From Deltaproteobacteria bacterium (GTDB lineage: Bacteria > Myxococcota > UBA796 > SXON01), in contig CANKNP010000353.1 of NCBI GenBank assembly GCA_947483545.1, forward strand, positions 1-5,140: 5,140 nucleotides of DNA, given 5' to 3'. The notes under the pieces are model-generated. The model saw only the letters and a list, made by a program, of their open reading frames with translations. It was not told the origin of the DNA and did no database searches. A program made the translations under genes and the position numbers. Shown one piece after another: positions 1 to 5,140 of the stretch; the stretch's first letter is position 1, and the number at the start of each line of letters is the position of its first letter.

Positions 1-1158
1 GCGGGTCGCCGGATCGGCGCTGCCCCAGGGGATGTTCGTGCTCGTCGTCAGGTACCAGATCCCGTCGGCGCGGGCCGCGGCGAAGCCCACACCCACGCCG
101 ATGGGAACGCCGCCGGTCACGACCGGGACGCCCGGTTGGAGGGTCACTTTCGGGGTGCCCAGGGCGTCGAGCAGCACGGCCCGCCCATCGCCGAGCCCGG
201 CGAACGCAAAGTCCGGGCCGCGGGTGACGGCCTCCCAGAAAAACACGCTGGTGAAGTAGGGCGTGAGCGGCTCGAACACGTGCGACCAGCGGGGCTGCAG
301 ATCCGGGAGCGCGAGGTCGATGAGGCCGCCGACGGGGAGATCGGCGGGGGCCGGGCCGTCTGCGGAGCGCGAGATGCCGAGCAATACATCGCTGTTGCCA
401 TCGGCCTCGTAGACGGTTGGGAACAGGAAGACGGCATCGGCGGGGCCGTCGCTGGGGAACGCTGCCAGGGTCGCGCCCGCGGGCGAGAGCAGCCGCAGAC
501 GCGACAGGTTGCGTCGCCCGGTCGGGGTGTTCCAGCCGTGCGCCCCCGCGACCAGCACCCGACCGTCCTTCAACACCTCAACGGCGTAAGCGCCGGGCAG
601 GGAGAACCGACCGAACAGGGTGTCGTCGGCGGGGAGCGTGCTCGATTCGACATCGTCAGCGAGCCGCTGCTTCCACCGCTCGGCGAGGGTTTCGGCGTCC
701 AAGGCGTACAGATACGCGTCCGGGGACTGCTCTCCCACGTAGATCGTGCGGCCGTCGGGGCTGTACGCCACGTCCTTGACCGCGCCTTCGGCAAGCTGGC
801 GCGTGGCGACCGTCTCCCCGCCGGGGACCGAGACGACTTGAACCCGGCCGCCGACCGAACCGAGCAGGAGTCGGTCGCCTGCGGGGCTGAACGCCATCGC
901 CACGCTCGCCGCGGGCACGCCTGTTTCAGCGTCTGAGCGTCGGTCCTCCAGCGGGATCGTGAACTGGGGGCGACACTCCGGGGTTTTGGGCGCGACGGAG
1001 CCTTGAACACTGTCGCCCGGGGACCATCGCTGGGGTTGGACAGGGCCACCTTCGGCTTGCACGGCACCGCGGAGGAAGTGGAGCTCGCCAGCCGGTTTGG
1101 GGGCTGGCGACCTGCAGCCGAGGACGAGGACGAGTGATACAAGTGATACATGTGTCAT
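1..1158 (-). CDS. Beta-propeller-like (WD40/PQQ-style) lipoprotein, 3' end cut by window edge
   Basis: The frame is open for 386 codons from ATG at 1158 and runs off the left edge without a stop, so the C-terminus is missing. The N-terminus MTHVSLVSLVLVLGC is a short lipoprotein signal with a lipobox ending LGC and lipidated Cys15. A Pro/Gly-rich linker follows (about residues 16-60). From about residue 88 there are repeats of beta-propeller type: AFSPAGDRLLLGS (89-101) and VAYSPDGRTIYVGE (130-143), then YALDAETL and DGRVLVAGAHG. The F/Y-S-P-D/A-G motif followed by hydrophobic strands is typical of WD40-like and YVTN propellers. No catalytic motif is visible, so a binding or scaffold role outside the cytoplasm is the safest reading. 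A GAGGG Shine-Dalgarno lies 7 bases before the ATG. The gene follows the B12-controlled genes on the same strand after a 151-base spacer. It may be the distal operon gene or have its own promoter. The fold is moderately sure; the substrate is unknown. Confidence 0.8.
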   Translation of the reverse strand, partial: MTHVSLVSLVLVLGCRSPAPKPAGELHFLRGAVQAEGGPVQPQRWSPGDSVQGSVAPKTPECRPQFTIPLEDRRSDAETGVPAASVAMAFSPAGDRLLLGSVGGRVQVVSVPGGETVATRQLAEGAVKDVAYSPDGRTIYVGEQSPDAYLYALDAETLAERWKQRLADDVESSTLPADDTLFGRFSLPGAYAVEVLKDGRVLVAGAHGWNTPTGRRNLSRLRLLSPAGATLAAFPSDGPADAVFLFPTVYEADGNSDVLLGISRSADGPAPADLPVGGLIDLALPDLQPRWSHVFEPLTPYFTSVFFWEAVTRGPDFAFAGLGDGRAVLLDALGTPKVTLQPGVPVVTGGVPIGVGVGFAAARADGIWYLTTSTNIPWGSADPATR

Positions 1159-1165
1159 GGGTGAG

Positions 1166-1170
1166 CCCTC
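1166..1170 (-). promoter_or_regulatory. Ribosome binding site of the distal propeller lipoprotein, inside a REP-like element
   Basis: On the minus strand GAGGG is followed by 7 bases and then ATG at 1158. This supports that ATG as the start. The same bases are the conserved CCCTC end of the REP-like repeat on the plus strand, so the repeat supplies the ribosome binding site. Confidence 0.55.
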
Positions 1171-1220
1171 ATCCGGCCGCGAAGACGCGGCCACCTTCTC
1201 CCGCCGAGCGGGAGAAGGGT
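1166..1220. repeat. REP-like palindromic element, copy B (two hairpins)
   Basis: The plus strand reads CCCTCA at 1166-1171, then a hairpin GGCCGCG-AAGA-CGCGGCC (1175-1192), then a perfect 11-bp stem CCTTCTCCCGC-CGA-GCGGGAGAAGG (1194-1218) ending in GGGT. Elements with this plan, CCCTCA followed by TCTCCC-loop-GGGAGA-GGGT, are dispersed intergenic repeats in many GC-rich proteobacteria; that is recall, not a search. There is no T-tract on either strand, so it is not a canonical intrinsic terminator. The stems could still stabilise the 3' end of the upstream mRNA or reduce readthrough into the next gene. Confidence 0.65.
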
Positions 1221-1242
1221 ACTGCCATCGTCCGGAGTCGCA

Positions 1243-1299
1243 CCCTCACACATACGGATCCTCTGACGCTGTCCTACCCTTCTCCCTCTGGGAGACGGT
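1243..1299. repeat. REP-like palindromic element, copy A (degenerate)
   Basis: This is a second copy in the same orientation as the one at 1166. It has CCCTCA at 1243-1248, a variable middle that lacks the first hairpin, then ACCCTTCTCCC-TCT-GGGAGACGGT. The stem pairs TCTCCC (1281-1286) with GGGAGA (1290-1295), plus two further base pairs beyond one mismatch. It begins about 11 bases past the stop codon of the small Cys-rich lipoprotein gene, so on the minus strand it is the first structure after the three-gene cluster. It could act as a weak terminator or mRNA-end stabiliser, but no U-run follows. Confidence 0.55.
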
Positions 1300-1309
1300 G
1301 CCGCCGGCC

Positions 1310-1612
1310 TCACAGCTCCTCCCCCCACGCCGTGTACCAGGCGGCGCAGTCGCCGTCGTCGATGATCGCCTGCCGGTCGTCACACCAGCCTTCCCGGCCA
1401 AGCTCCTGCTCTTCCCAGACGTAGGTGTCGCACCAGTCTTGAAAATCTGCGGCCGAGGTGAAGCCTACCGAGGCGCCCCACTCCAGGCCGCTCTCCGCGA
1501 GACACGCCGAGAACTTCTCCTCGGCGTGCACACACAGCGTCTCACAGGGATCCTCACGCGGCGCGCAGCCCAGGCTGAGCACCCAGAGGCTGAGCACCGC
1601 GTGAGCCCGCAT
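1310..1612 (-). CDS. Small six-cysteine lipoprotein (100 residues), function unknown
   Basis: I do not recognise a named family. The N-terminus MRAHAVLSLWVLSLGC has Arg2, a hydrophobic core and a lipobox ending LGC, giving lipidated Cys16; Ser at -3 is less usual. The roughly 84-residue mature part is acidic and rich in Trp, Glu and Asp. It has six further cysteines at 23, 27, 37, 61, 77 and 89 (spacing C-x3-C-x9-C-x23-C-x15-C-x11-C), an even number that suggests three disulfides in an extracytoplasmic fold. The start is ATG at 1612, overlapping the stop of the upstream propeller lipoprotein by one base (TGATG), so the two are translationally coupled. Only a weak GAG precedes it. The protein is probably made together with the receptor and its stalked lipoprotein, and could be an accessory subunit at the outer membrane. 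The in-frame sequence further upstream is a shadow of the neighbouring gene. Confidence 0.75.
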   Translation of the reverse strand: MRAHAVLSLWVLSLGCAPREDPCETLCVHAEEKFSACLAESGLEWGASVGFTSAADFQDWCDTYVWEEQELGREGWCDDRQAIIDDGDCAAWYTAWGEEL

Positions 1613-2817
1613 CACTCGTGGATCGCCACGTCGAGGGAGCTGGGACCGAGGGCGGCGCCCACGGTGGCTTCGACCGCGCAAGTCACCGGGTTGATCTTGG
1701 TGAACCCGACTTCCGCGGGGGTCCCGCCGCCGTATCCGTCGCCGACCGCGGCCCAGACCATGCCGTCCGGCGTCGCCACCATCGAGCCGATGTACGCGTT
1801 GCCGATGTCCACGGTGGTCAAGGCGGCGGTGCTGGCGTCGATGCAGAGCAGAGACCAAGTGTAGCAGTCGTCCGTGCTGGACACGAAGTGGCCATCGGCG
1901 GTGCCGACGACCCCGCCGAGGTTTGCGCCCAGATCCTCCTCGGTCAGGAACATGGGGGTGTACGAGTCGTCCGAGGTGTCAAACGCGGAGAGACCGCCGT
2001 CGAGCAAGGGCCCGAAGTCCTCGTTGTAGTAGTCGCCGCCCGAGAGCAGGATGCCGTCGGGGTTGGTGGGGTCGGGCTGGAGGAGCGGATTCGGGCCGAC
2101 CTCCCAGGAGTCCACCACTTGCCAGGTCGAACAGTCGATCTTCGCGAGTGTACCGCTGCCATCCGCCGAGACCCAATCAAAGAGCTGGTTCATCGCGAGG
2201 TACAGGTAGCCGTTGGGGGCGAGGAACATGCGGTCGGGCTCGGGGCTGCCGTCGCCGTCGTCAAAGGCCGAGAGGTCCACGGAGCCGGTCTGCAGCCCCG
2301 TCGTCGCGTCGACGACCATGAGCGCGCCGGTGCCGTAGGGCGCGACCACGATGGCCCCGCCGCACTCGGCGACATCGTGGGGGTTTGAGCCGTCGCCGGT
2401 CGAGAACTCCAGCACGGGTGCCGAGAAGTCCCGATTGATGAACTTCTGCACGGTGTTTTCGGAGGAGCGGTTCAACACGTACGTGGCGTCGCCGATCTGG
2501 CGGATCGACGCGTCGGAGGAGACGGGCAACACCCGGTCGGTCAACGCGCCGGCTGAGTTGATGGTGACGAGGATGCCGGTCGTGTAGTCGGTCGTGCTGG
2601 CGACGATGGTGAAGTCGGCGTCCGCATCGGTGTCGGTATCCGTGTCCGTATCCGTGTCGGTGTCCGTATCGGTGTCGGTGTCGGTGTCGGAGTCCGCATC
2701 GGTGTCGGTGTCGGTATCGGTGTCGGTGTCGGTGTCGGCGGGGCCGGTGCCCGAGTCGTCGATCACGGGCTCGCAGGCGAGGAACGAGGGGAGGGTGAGC
2801 AGAAGGGCGAGAGACAT
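1612..2817 (-). CDS. Stalked beta-propeller lipoprotein, candidate BtuG-like surface corrinoid-binding partner
   Basis: The protein has 401 residues. The signal MSLALLLTLPSFLAC places the lipidated Cys at 15; the lipobox FLAC is acceptable but not ideal, and there is no basic residue before the core. Residues 28-68 form a stalk with Asp at every second position: six Asp-Thr units, an Asp-Ala-Asp-Ser break, ten more units, then Asp-Ala-Asp-Ala-Asp. Residues 69-401 (about 330, a size that suits a seven-bladed propeller) hold repeats of YVTN/YncE style such as NPHDVAECGGAIVVAPYG (145-162), VVDATTG (168-174), APNGYLYLAMN (200-210) and ATPDGMVWAAVGDG (348-361). Other cysteines are at 152, 229, 318, 325 and 380. 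The gene is read directly after the B12-riboswitch receptor. In Bacteroides, BtuG is a propeller surface lipoprotein that binds cobalamin and caps BtuB, and this gene has the same position and architecture. The homology and B12 binding are inferred. It could instead be a generic propeller lipoprotein. Confidence 0.8.
   Translation of the reverse strand: MSLALLLTLPSFLACEPVIDDSGTGPADTDTDTDTDTDTDADSDTDTDTDTDTDTDTDTDTDTDADADFTIVASTTDYTTGILVTINSAGALTDRVLPVSSDASIRQIGDATYVLNRSSENTVQKFINRDFSAPVLEFSTGDGSNPHDVAECGGAIVVAPYGTGALMVVDATTGLQTGSVDLSAFDDGDGSPEPDRMFLAPNGYLYLAMNQLFDWVSADGSGTLAKIDCSTWQVVDSWEVGPNPLLQPDPTNPDGILLSGGDYYNEDFGPLLDGGLSAFDTSDDSYTPMFLTEEDLGANLGGVVGTADGHFVSSTDDCYTWSLLCIDASTAALTTVDIGNAYIGSMVATPDGMVWAAVGDGYGGGTPAEVGFTKINPVTCAVEATVGAALGPSSLDVAIHE
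2614..2736 (-). repeat. Hexanucleotide coding repeat for an Asp-Thr stalk
   Basis: About 20 tandem hexamers of the form GAY-ACS (minus strand) cover 123 bases and encode the Asp-Thr linker of the lipoprotein. The order is six Asp-Thr units, Asp-Ala-Asp-Ser, ten Asp-Thr units, then Asp-Ala-Asp-Ala-Asp. Codons mix GAC/GAT and ACC/ACG, so the DNA repeat is imperfect. A change in copy number by whole hexamers keeps the frame and would only lengthen or shorten the stalk. Confidence 0.9.
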
Positions 2818-2820
2818 GGA

Positions 2821-4953
2821 TTACTCCTTGGGGGATTCTTTCCAGCGAACCGTGACCATCACGGTGCGCCCGGGGAGCGGGTAGCCGACAAAGTCGGTCA
2901 GGGGTTTGACGACCAGCGTGTCATCGGCCGGATCCAGCGGGTTCCGGTCAACGGCCATGCCGCGAACGTCGAAGAGGTTGTGAACGGCGGCCTCGACCGT
3001 GGGGAAGTCCCGTGCGACACGCACGGAGGCGGTCACAGCGTGCAGATCTCGTGGCGACGAAGGCATCAAGTTGGCCTCGTCCAGGAAGGTCGCCCCGGTG
3101 TAGGACCAGATGTGCGAGAGCACGAGGCGGTGCGGGTAGTTTGCAGCGAGGGTGAGCGTCGTCGCCTGGCTGACGTCGAGGGGCGCCGTGTTCGGGAGTT
3201 GGTTGTTGGAATACGTCGGGTTCGTGTCCAGGTTTCGCGTCAACAGGTGGGTGGCGGTCGAACTGGACGCCACGCCAAGGTGAACGCCCCCGACGGTGCC
3301 GTCCAACCCGAGCTGGAGCGCACCCTCCAGCGTCCGCAGGTACGCCTCGCCAAGGTTCACCGCGTGCTCCGTCTGCTGCGAGTTGGGCACGTAGGTGATG
3401 AGGTCGTGGACCCGTTGGCGGGCGTACCCAGCGTCTGCCCCCACCGTCAGCGGTCCGAGCCGAGTGGGATCGACGCGCACACCCGCCTCCAACCCGAACC
3501 CGGTCTCGGCGACCAGATCGGTGTTCCCGACGATCACCCCCTGGTCGCCGAACAGCTCGGTCATCTCGGGCGCCCGGGCATAGAGCCCGCCGCTCCCGCG
3601 CAAGGAAAGCGGCCCGACGATGTTCCAGCTCAACGCACCCCGCGGGAGCACGAACACCGCGAGATCGTCGGAGTCCGGTGACACCGGCATGTTTTCGAAC
3701 GGCACGTCGCCCAGCAGGTGGTTGTCGATCACGTCGAGCTGAATGACCGGGGAGAGTGTGACCAACCCCAGCACCGGTTTGAAGGATGCGTTTGCCGACA
3801 GGGCCGCCGTTCCACCGCGACGGATGCGGTGACCGTCCCCGTTCTCCTCGCCCTCTAGCAGGTTGAACGGTCGATAGTCCTCCTGGCGCCCACGCACCAG
3901 CAGGCTTGTGGTCAACCAGGGGGCCGGCACGATCACCGTGTCGATCTGCGCGCCGCCGGTGTTCCAGACGCCTCGGCTCCAGCTTGGGGCCAGCGCCAGC
4001 TCGCCCGCCGGATCGTTGACCGTCTCGTCGCGGTACAGCCACCAGGCCCGCGGCGACACCCGAACGGCCGACTTGGAACGCAGATCGCCGTCGAGCACCA
4101 GCAGGTTGCGGGCGCTCGTCCAGGTAGCCTCTGTGGAGGGGTTCGAGATCGTGCCCGTCAGCTCCGACGAGGTCCACGTGGGCACGTCCATCACCGACAA
4201 CGTGACGCCGGGCGTCGCCCTTGTCCGGACCCGCGCGATGCCACTCGCCCGGTCGATGCGGTTGTGCTCGCGGATCGGCGTGCGGTCGTCGAACCGGTTG
4301 AAGTCCGTGCCCTGGTCGTCGAAATAGGGCCAGTTGCCGTCGGTGTGGAGCTGGTCGAAGGTGAACAGGGCGTCCGTCTTCCCAAGTTCGCGATGGCTCA
4401 CGCCCCAGGTGTGAATCGTGCCCCAGGACCCGCCGGAGACGCCGATCGCGGTCGGGGAGGAAGCGCCGGTGCGCAGGTCGATGACCCCGCCCATCGCGGC
4501 GGATCCGTACTTTGCGGGTGCGAAACCACGGTAGACCAGCATGTCGGAGAAGGTGGCGACGGGCAACGTCGAAAGATCGATGACAGCGTCCCCGTTGGGG
4601 TTCAGCGGCACGCCGTCGAGGAAGATCTCGACCTGCTGAAACGTCGATCCGCGCAGGCGGACCGCCGCGAAGTCGCCGAGCCCCCCGAGCCGCCGAACCG
4701 TTGTCCCCGGGATGGTCTCAAGCGCCCCGGCGAGGTCGGTCAGGCCGGCCTGATCGGGGCCAAGCGGTACGACGGTGACCGCCGCCTGGGCGGCGCCATC
4801 GACCGGGGCGTAGATGACGACCTCGGCGCCGGGCGCAGGTGTGGCATCCCCGGGAGGGTCAACAGCGAGCGCGATGGGGAGGAGCGGGAGCACGGCACAT
4901 CCGGCCATCCCTGTGGAGAAGGGACGCGCCAAACGGCACGCCCCATCACGCAC
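2821..4953 (-). CDS. btuB: BtuB-like TonB-dependent outer-membrane receptor for cobalamin
   Basis: This is a TonB-dependent receptor, a 22-strand barrel with an N-terminal plug that would import corrinoids using TonB-ExbBD energy. The coordinates assume GTG at 4953 (710 residues). An Arg-rich n-region, a hydrophobic core and an ALA cleavage site (28-30) form a signal peptide. EVVIYAP (44-50) resembles a TonB box. The plug (about 59-162) carries RLRGSTFQQVEIFLDGVP (99-116) and YGSAAMGGVIDL (149-160), both classic plug motifs. The C-terminus has the barrel-closing signature YPLPGRT...VTVRW, with Trp at 704, then six extra residues. The start is uncertain. TTG at 4971 lies only 10 bases from the aptamer, and ATG at 4908 would remove all the arginines; none of the three has a clear Shine-Dalgarno. 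The receptor family is certain from motifs. The substrate is assigned mainly from the cobalamin riboswitch in front. A siderophore or other receptor is the alternative but would not explain the riboswitch. Confidence 0.9.
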   Translation of the reverse strand: MRDGACRLARPFSTGMAGCAVLPLLPIALAVDPPGDATPAPGAEVVIYAPVDGAAQAAVTVVPLGPDQAGLTDLAGALETIPGTTVRRLGGLGDFAAVRLRGSTFQQVEIFLDGVPLNPNGDAVIDLSTLPVATFSDMLVYRGFAPAKYGSAAMGGVIDLRTGASSPTAIGVSGGSWGTIHTWGVSHRELGKTDALFTFDQLHTDGNWPYFDDQGTDFNRFDDRTPIREHNRIDRASGIARVRTRATPGVTLSVMDVPTWTSSELTGTISNPSTEATWTSARNLLVLDGDLRSKSAVRVSPRAWWLYRDETVNDPAGELALAPSWSRGVWNTGGAQIDTVIVPAPWLTTSLLVRGRQEDYRPFNLLEGEENGDGHRIRRGGTAALSANASFKPVLGLVTLSPVIQLDVIDNHLLGDVPFENMPVSPDSDDLAVFVLPRGALSWNIVGPLSLRGSGGLYARAPEMTELFGDQGVIVGNTDLVAETGFGLEAGVRVDPTRLGPLTVGADAGYARQRVHDLITYVPNSQQTEHAVNLGEAYLRTLEGALQLGLDGTVGGVHLGVASSSTATHLLTRNLDTNPTYSNNQLPNTAPLDVSQATTLTLAANYPHRLVLSHIWSYTGATFLDEANLMPSSPRDLHAVTASVRVARDFPTVEAAVHNLFDVRGMAVDRNPLDPADDTLVVKPLTDFVGYPLPGRTVMVTVRWKESPKE
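2824..2829 (-). promoter_or_regulatory. Ribosome binding site of the stalked lipoprotein, inside the receptor's last codons
   Basis: AAGGAG forms the final Lys-Glu codons of the receptor gene. It is followed by TAA (the receptor stop), TCC and then the ATG at 2817. The 6-base spacing is optimal, and this is the strongest Shine-Dalgarno in the window. It fixes the lipoprotein start and couples its translation to termination of the receptor. Confidence 0.85.
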
Positions 4954-4981
4954 CCCGAAGGACGGCGGCAAGAGGACATCG

Positions 4982-5140
4982 AGGCCGGTCTCCTGACTCT
5001 CGGATCATCCGTGTTCTCTCCGCCTTCCCGGTCGATTCCGGTGGCGCGCGCCGGCTCCTTTGGAGCTGCACTGCGAGAGACACGTACCCGATGACAGTGG
5101 CGGGGGCCGTGCTGGATTTTCACCAGCTTCCCGTTTCACC
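4982..5140 (-). promoter_or_regulatory. Cobalamin (adenosylcobalamin-type) riboswitch aptamer, 5' end cut by window
   Basis: Read on the minus strand, the conserved core appears in the right order. GGGAAGCTGGTGAAAATCC contains a GCTGG/CCAGC stem (5111-5115 with 5123-5127) and the GGTGAAAATCC element (5114-5124). CCCCCGCCACTGT follows (about 5094-5106), then a peripheral hairpin (5054-5066) and GGGAAGGCG (5021-5029). The B12 box GAGTCAGGAGACCGGCCT closes it at 4999-4982. The 5' partner of the closing stem lies beyond the window. Riboswitches of this class lower expression of the downstream gene when B12 is abundant. Only 28 bases separate the B12 box from the chosen receptor start and no terminator hairpin with a U-run is seen, so control of translation initiation is more likely than termination. 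That mechanism is an inference. Confidence 0.92.

Noticed and set aside
136..936. Open frame of 266 codons on the plus strand
   Set aside because: It is antisense to the distal propeller gene, has no recognisable domain, and its composition (Gly/Arg/Glu/Val) mirrors the codon pattern of the real gene on the other strand.
570..1151. Open frame of 193 codons on the minus strand
   Set aside because: Its product is a Ser/Arg/Pro-rich string typical of an out-of-phase reading of GC-rich DNA. The overlapping frame from ATG 1158 has a lipoprotein signal, propeller repeats and a Shine-Dalgarno, and stays open to the window edge.
1166..1299. CRISPR array or intrinsic terminator
   Set aside because: There are only two imperfect copies with no regular spacer, and no U-tract follows the stems on either strand, so a REP-like repeat is the better description.
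1613..1858. N-terminal extension of the small Cys-rich lipoprotein, read upstream in its frame
   Set aside because: The extension is His/Arg/Gly-rich and lies wholly within the propeller gene in another frame, whereas ATG 1612 gives a proper lipoprotein signal.
2594..2884. Plus-strand frame encoding a Ser-Val repeat
   Set aside because: The Ser-Val repeat is only the reverse complement of the Asp-Thr coding hexamers; no start signal or domain supports a real gene.
2948..4177. Open frame of 409 codons on the minus strand inside the receptor gene
   Set aside because: It is an Arg/Gly-rich shadow in another frame of the receptor, whose own frame carries the full TonB-dependent receptor motifs.
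4264..5094. Plus-strand frame of 276 codons opposite the receptor start and riboswitch
   Set aside because: It runs antisense through the aptamer and signal peptide with no domain or ribosome binding site; the riboswitch and receptor explain the sequence.
4740..5123. Minus-strand frame of 127 codons starting inside the riboswitch
   Set aside because: It begins within the conserved aptamer core and continues in a different frame from the receptor with Arg/Ser/Pro-rich nonsense; it is unlikely to be a leader peptide.

Overview
This is a GC-rich (about two thirds G+C) bacterial window in which every supported gene lies on the minus strand, so the operon reads from right to left. The sequence suggests a Gram-negative bacterium, probably a myxobacterium-like member of the Myxococcota or former Deltaproteobacteria. 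The reasons are a TonB-dependent outer-membrane receptor, three consecutive lipoproteins, and a long Asp-Thr dipeptide repeat straight after a lipobox. That repeat style is common in lipoproteins of this group. The lineage is an inference from style, not from a marker gene.

Layout in transcription order: (1) 5140-4982, most of a cobalamin (B12) riboswitch aptamer, cut by the window edge and ending in a near-perfect B12 box. (2) 4953-2821, a BtuB-like TonB-dependent receptor. (3) 2817-1612, a lipoprotein with an Asp-Thr stalk and a probable beta-propeller domain. (4) 1612-1310, a 100-residue lipoprotein with six cysteines besides the lipidated one. (5) 1309-1159, a spacer occupied by two direct copies of a REP-like palindromic element. 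(6) 1158 to the left edge, a second beta-propeller-like lipoprotein, cut by the window.

Genes 2 to 4 are tightly coupled. The Shine-Dalgarno of gene 3 is inside the last codons of gene 2, and genes 3 and 4 share one base (TGATG). They are therefore very probably one B12-repressed transcript. The proposed role is capture of corrinoid at the cell surface and its import across the outer membrane. The receptor would be the TonB-driven channel and the stalked propeller lipoprotein a surface binder. This resembles the BtuB-BtuG pair of Bacteroides, where BtuG is a beta-propeller surface lipoprotein that binds B12 tightly and sits on BtuB. Such a pair outside Bacteroidetes, on a long acidic stalk and joined by a small Cys-rich lipoprotein, is the most interesting reading of this window. 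B12 binding by the lipoproteins is inferred from context and fold only.
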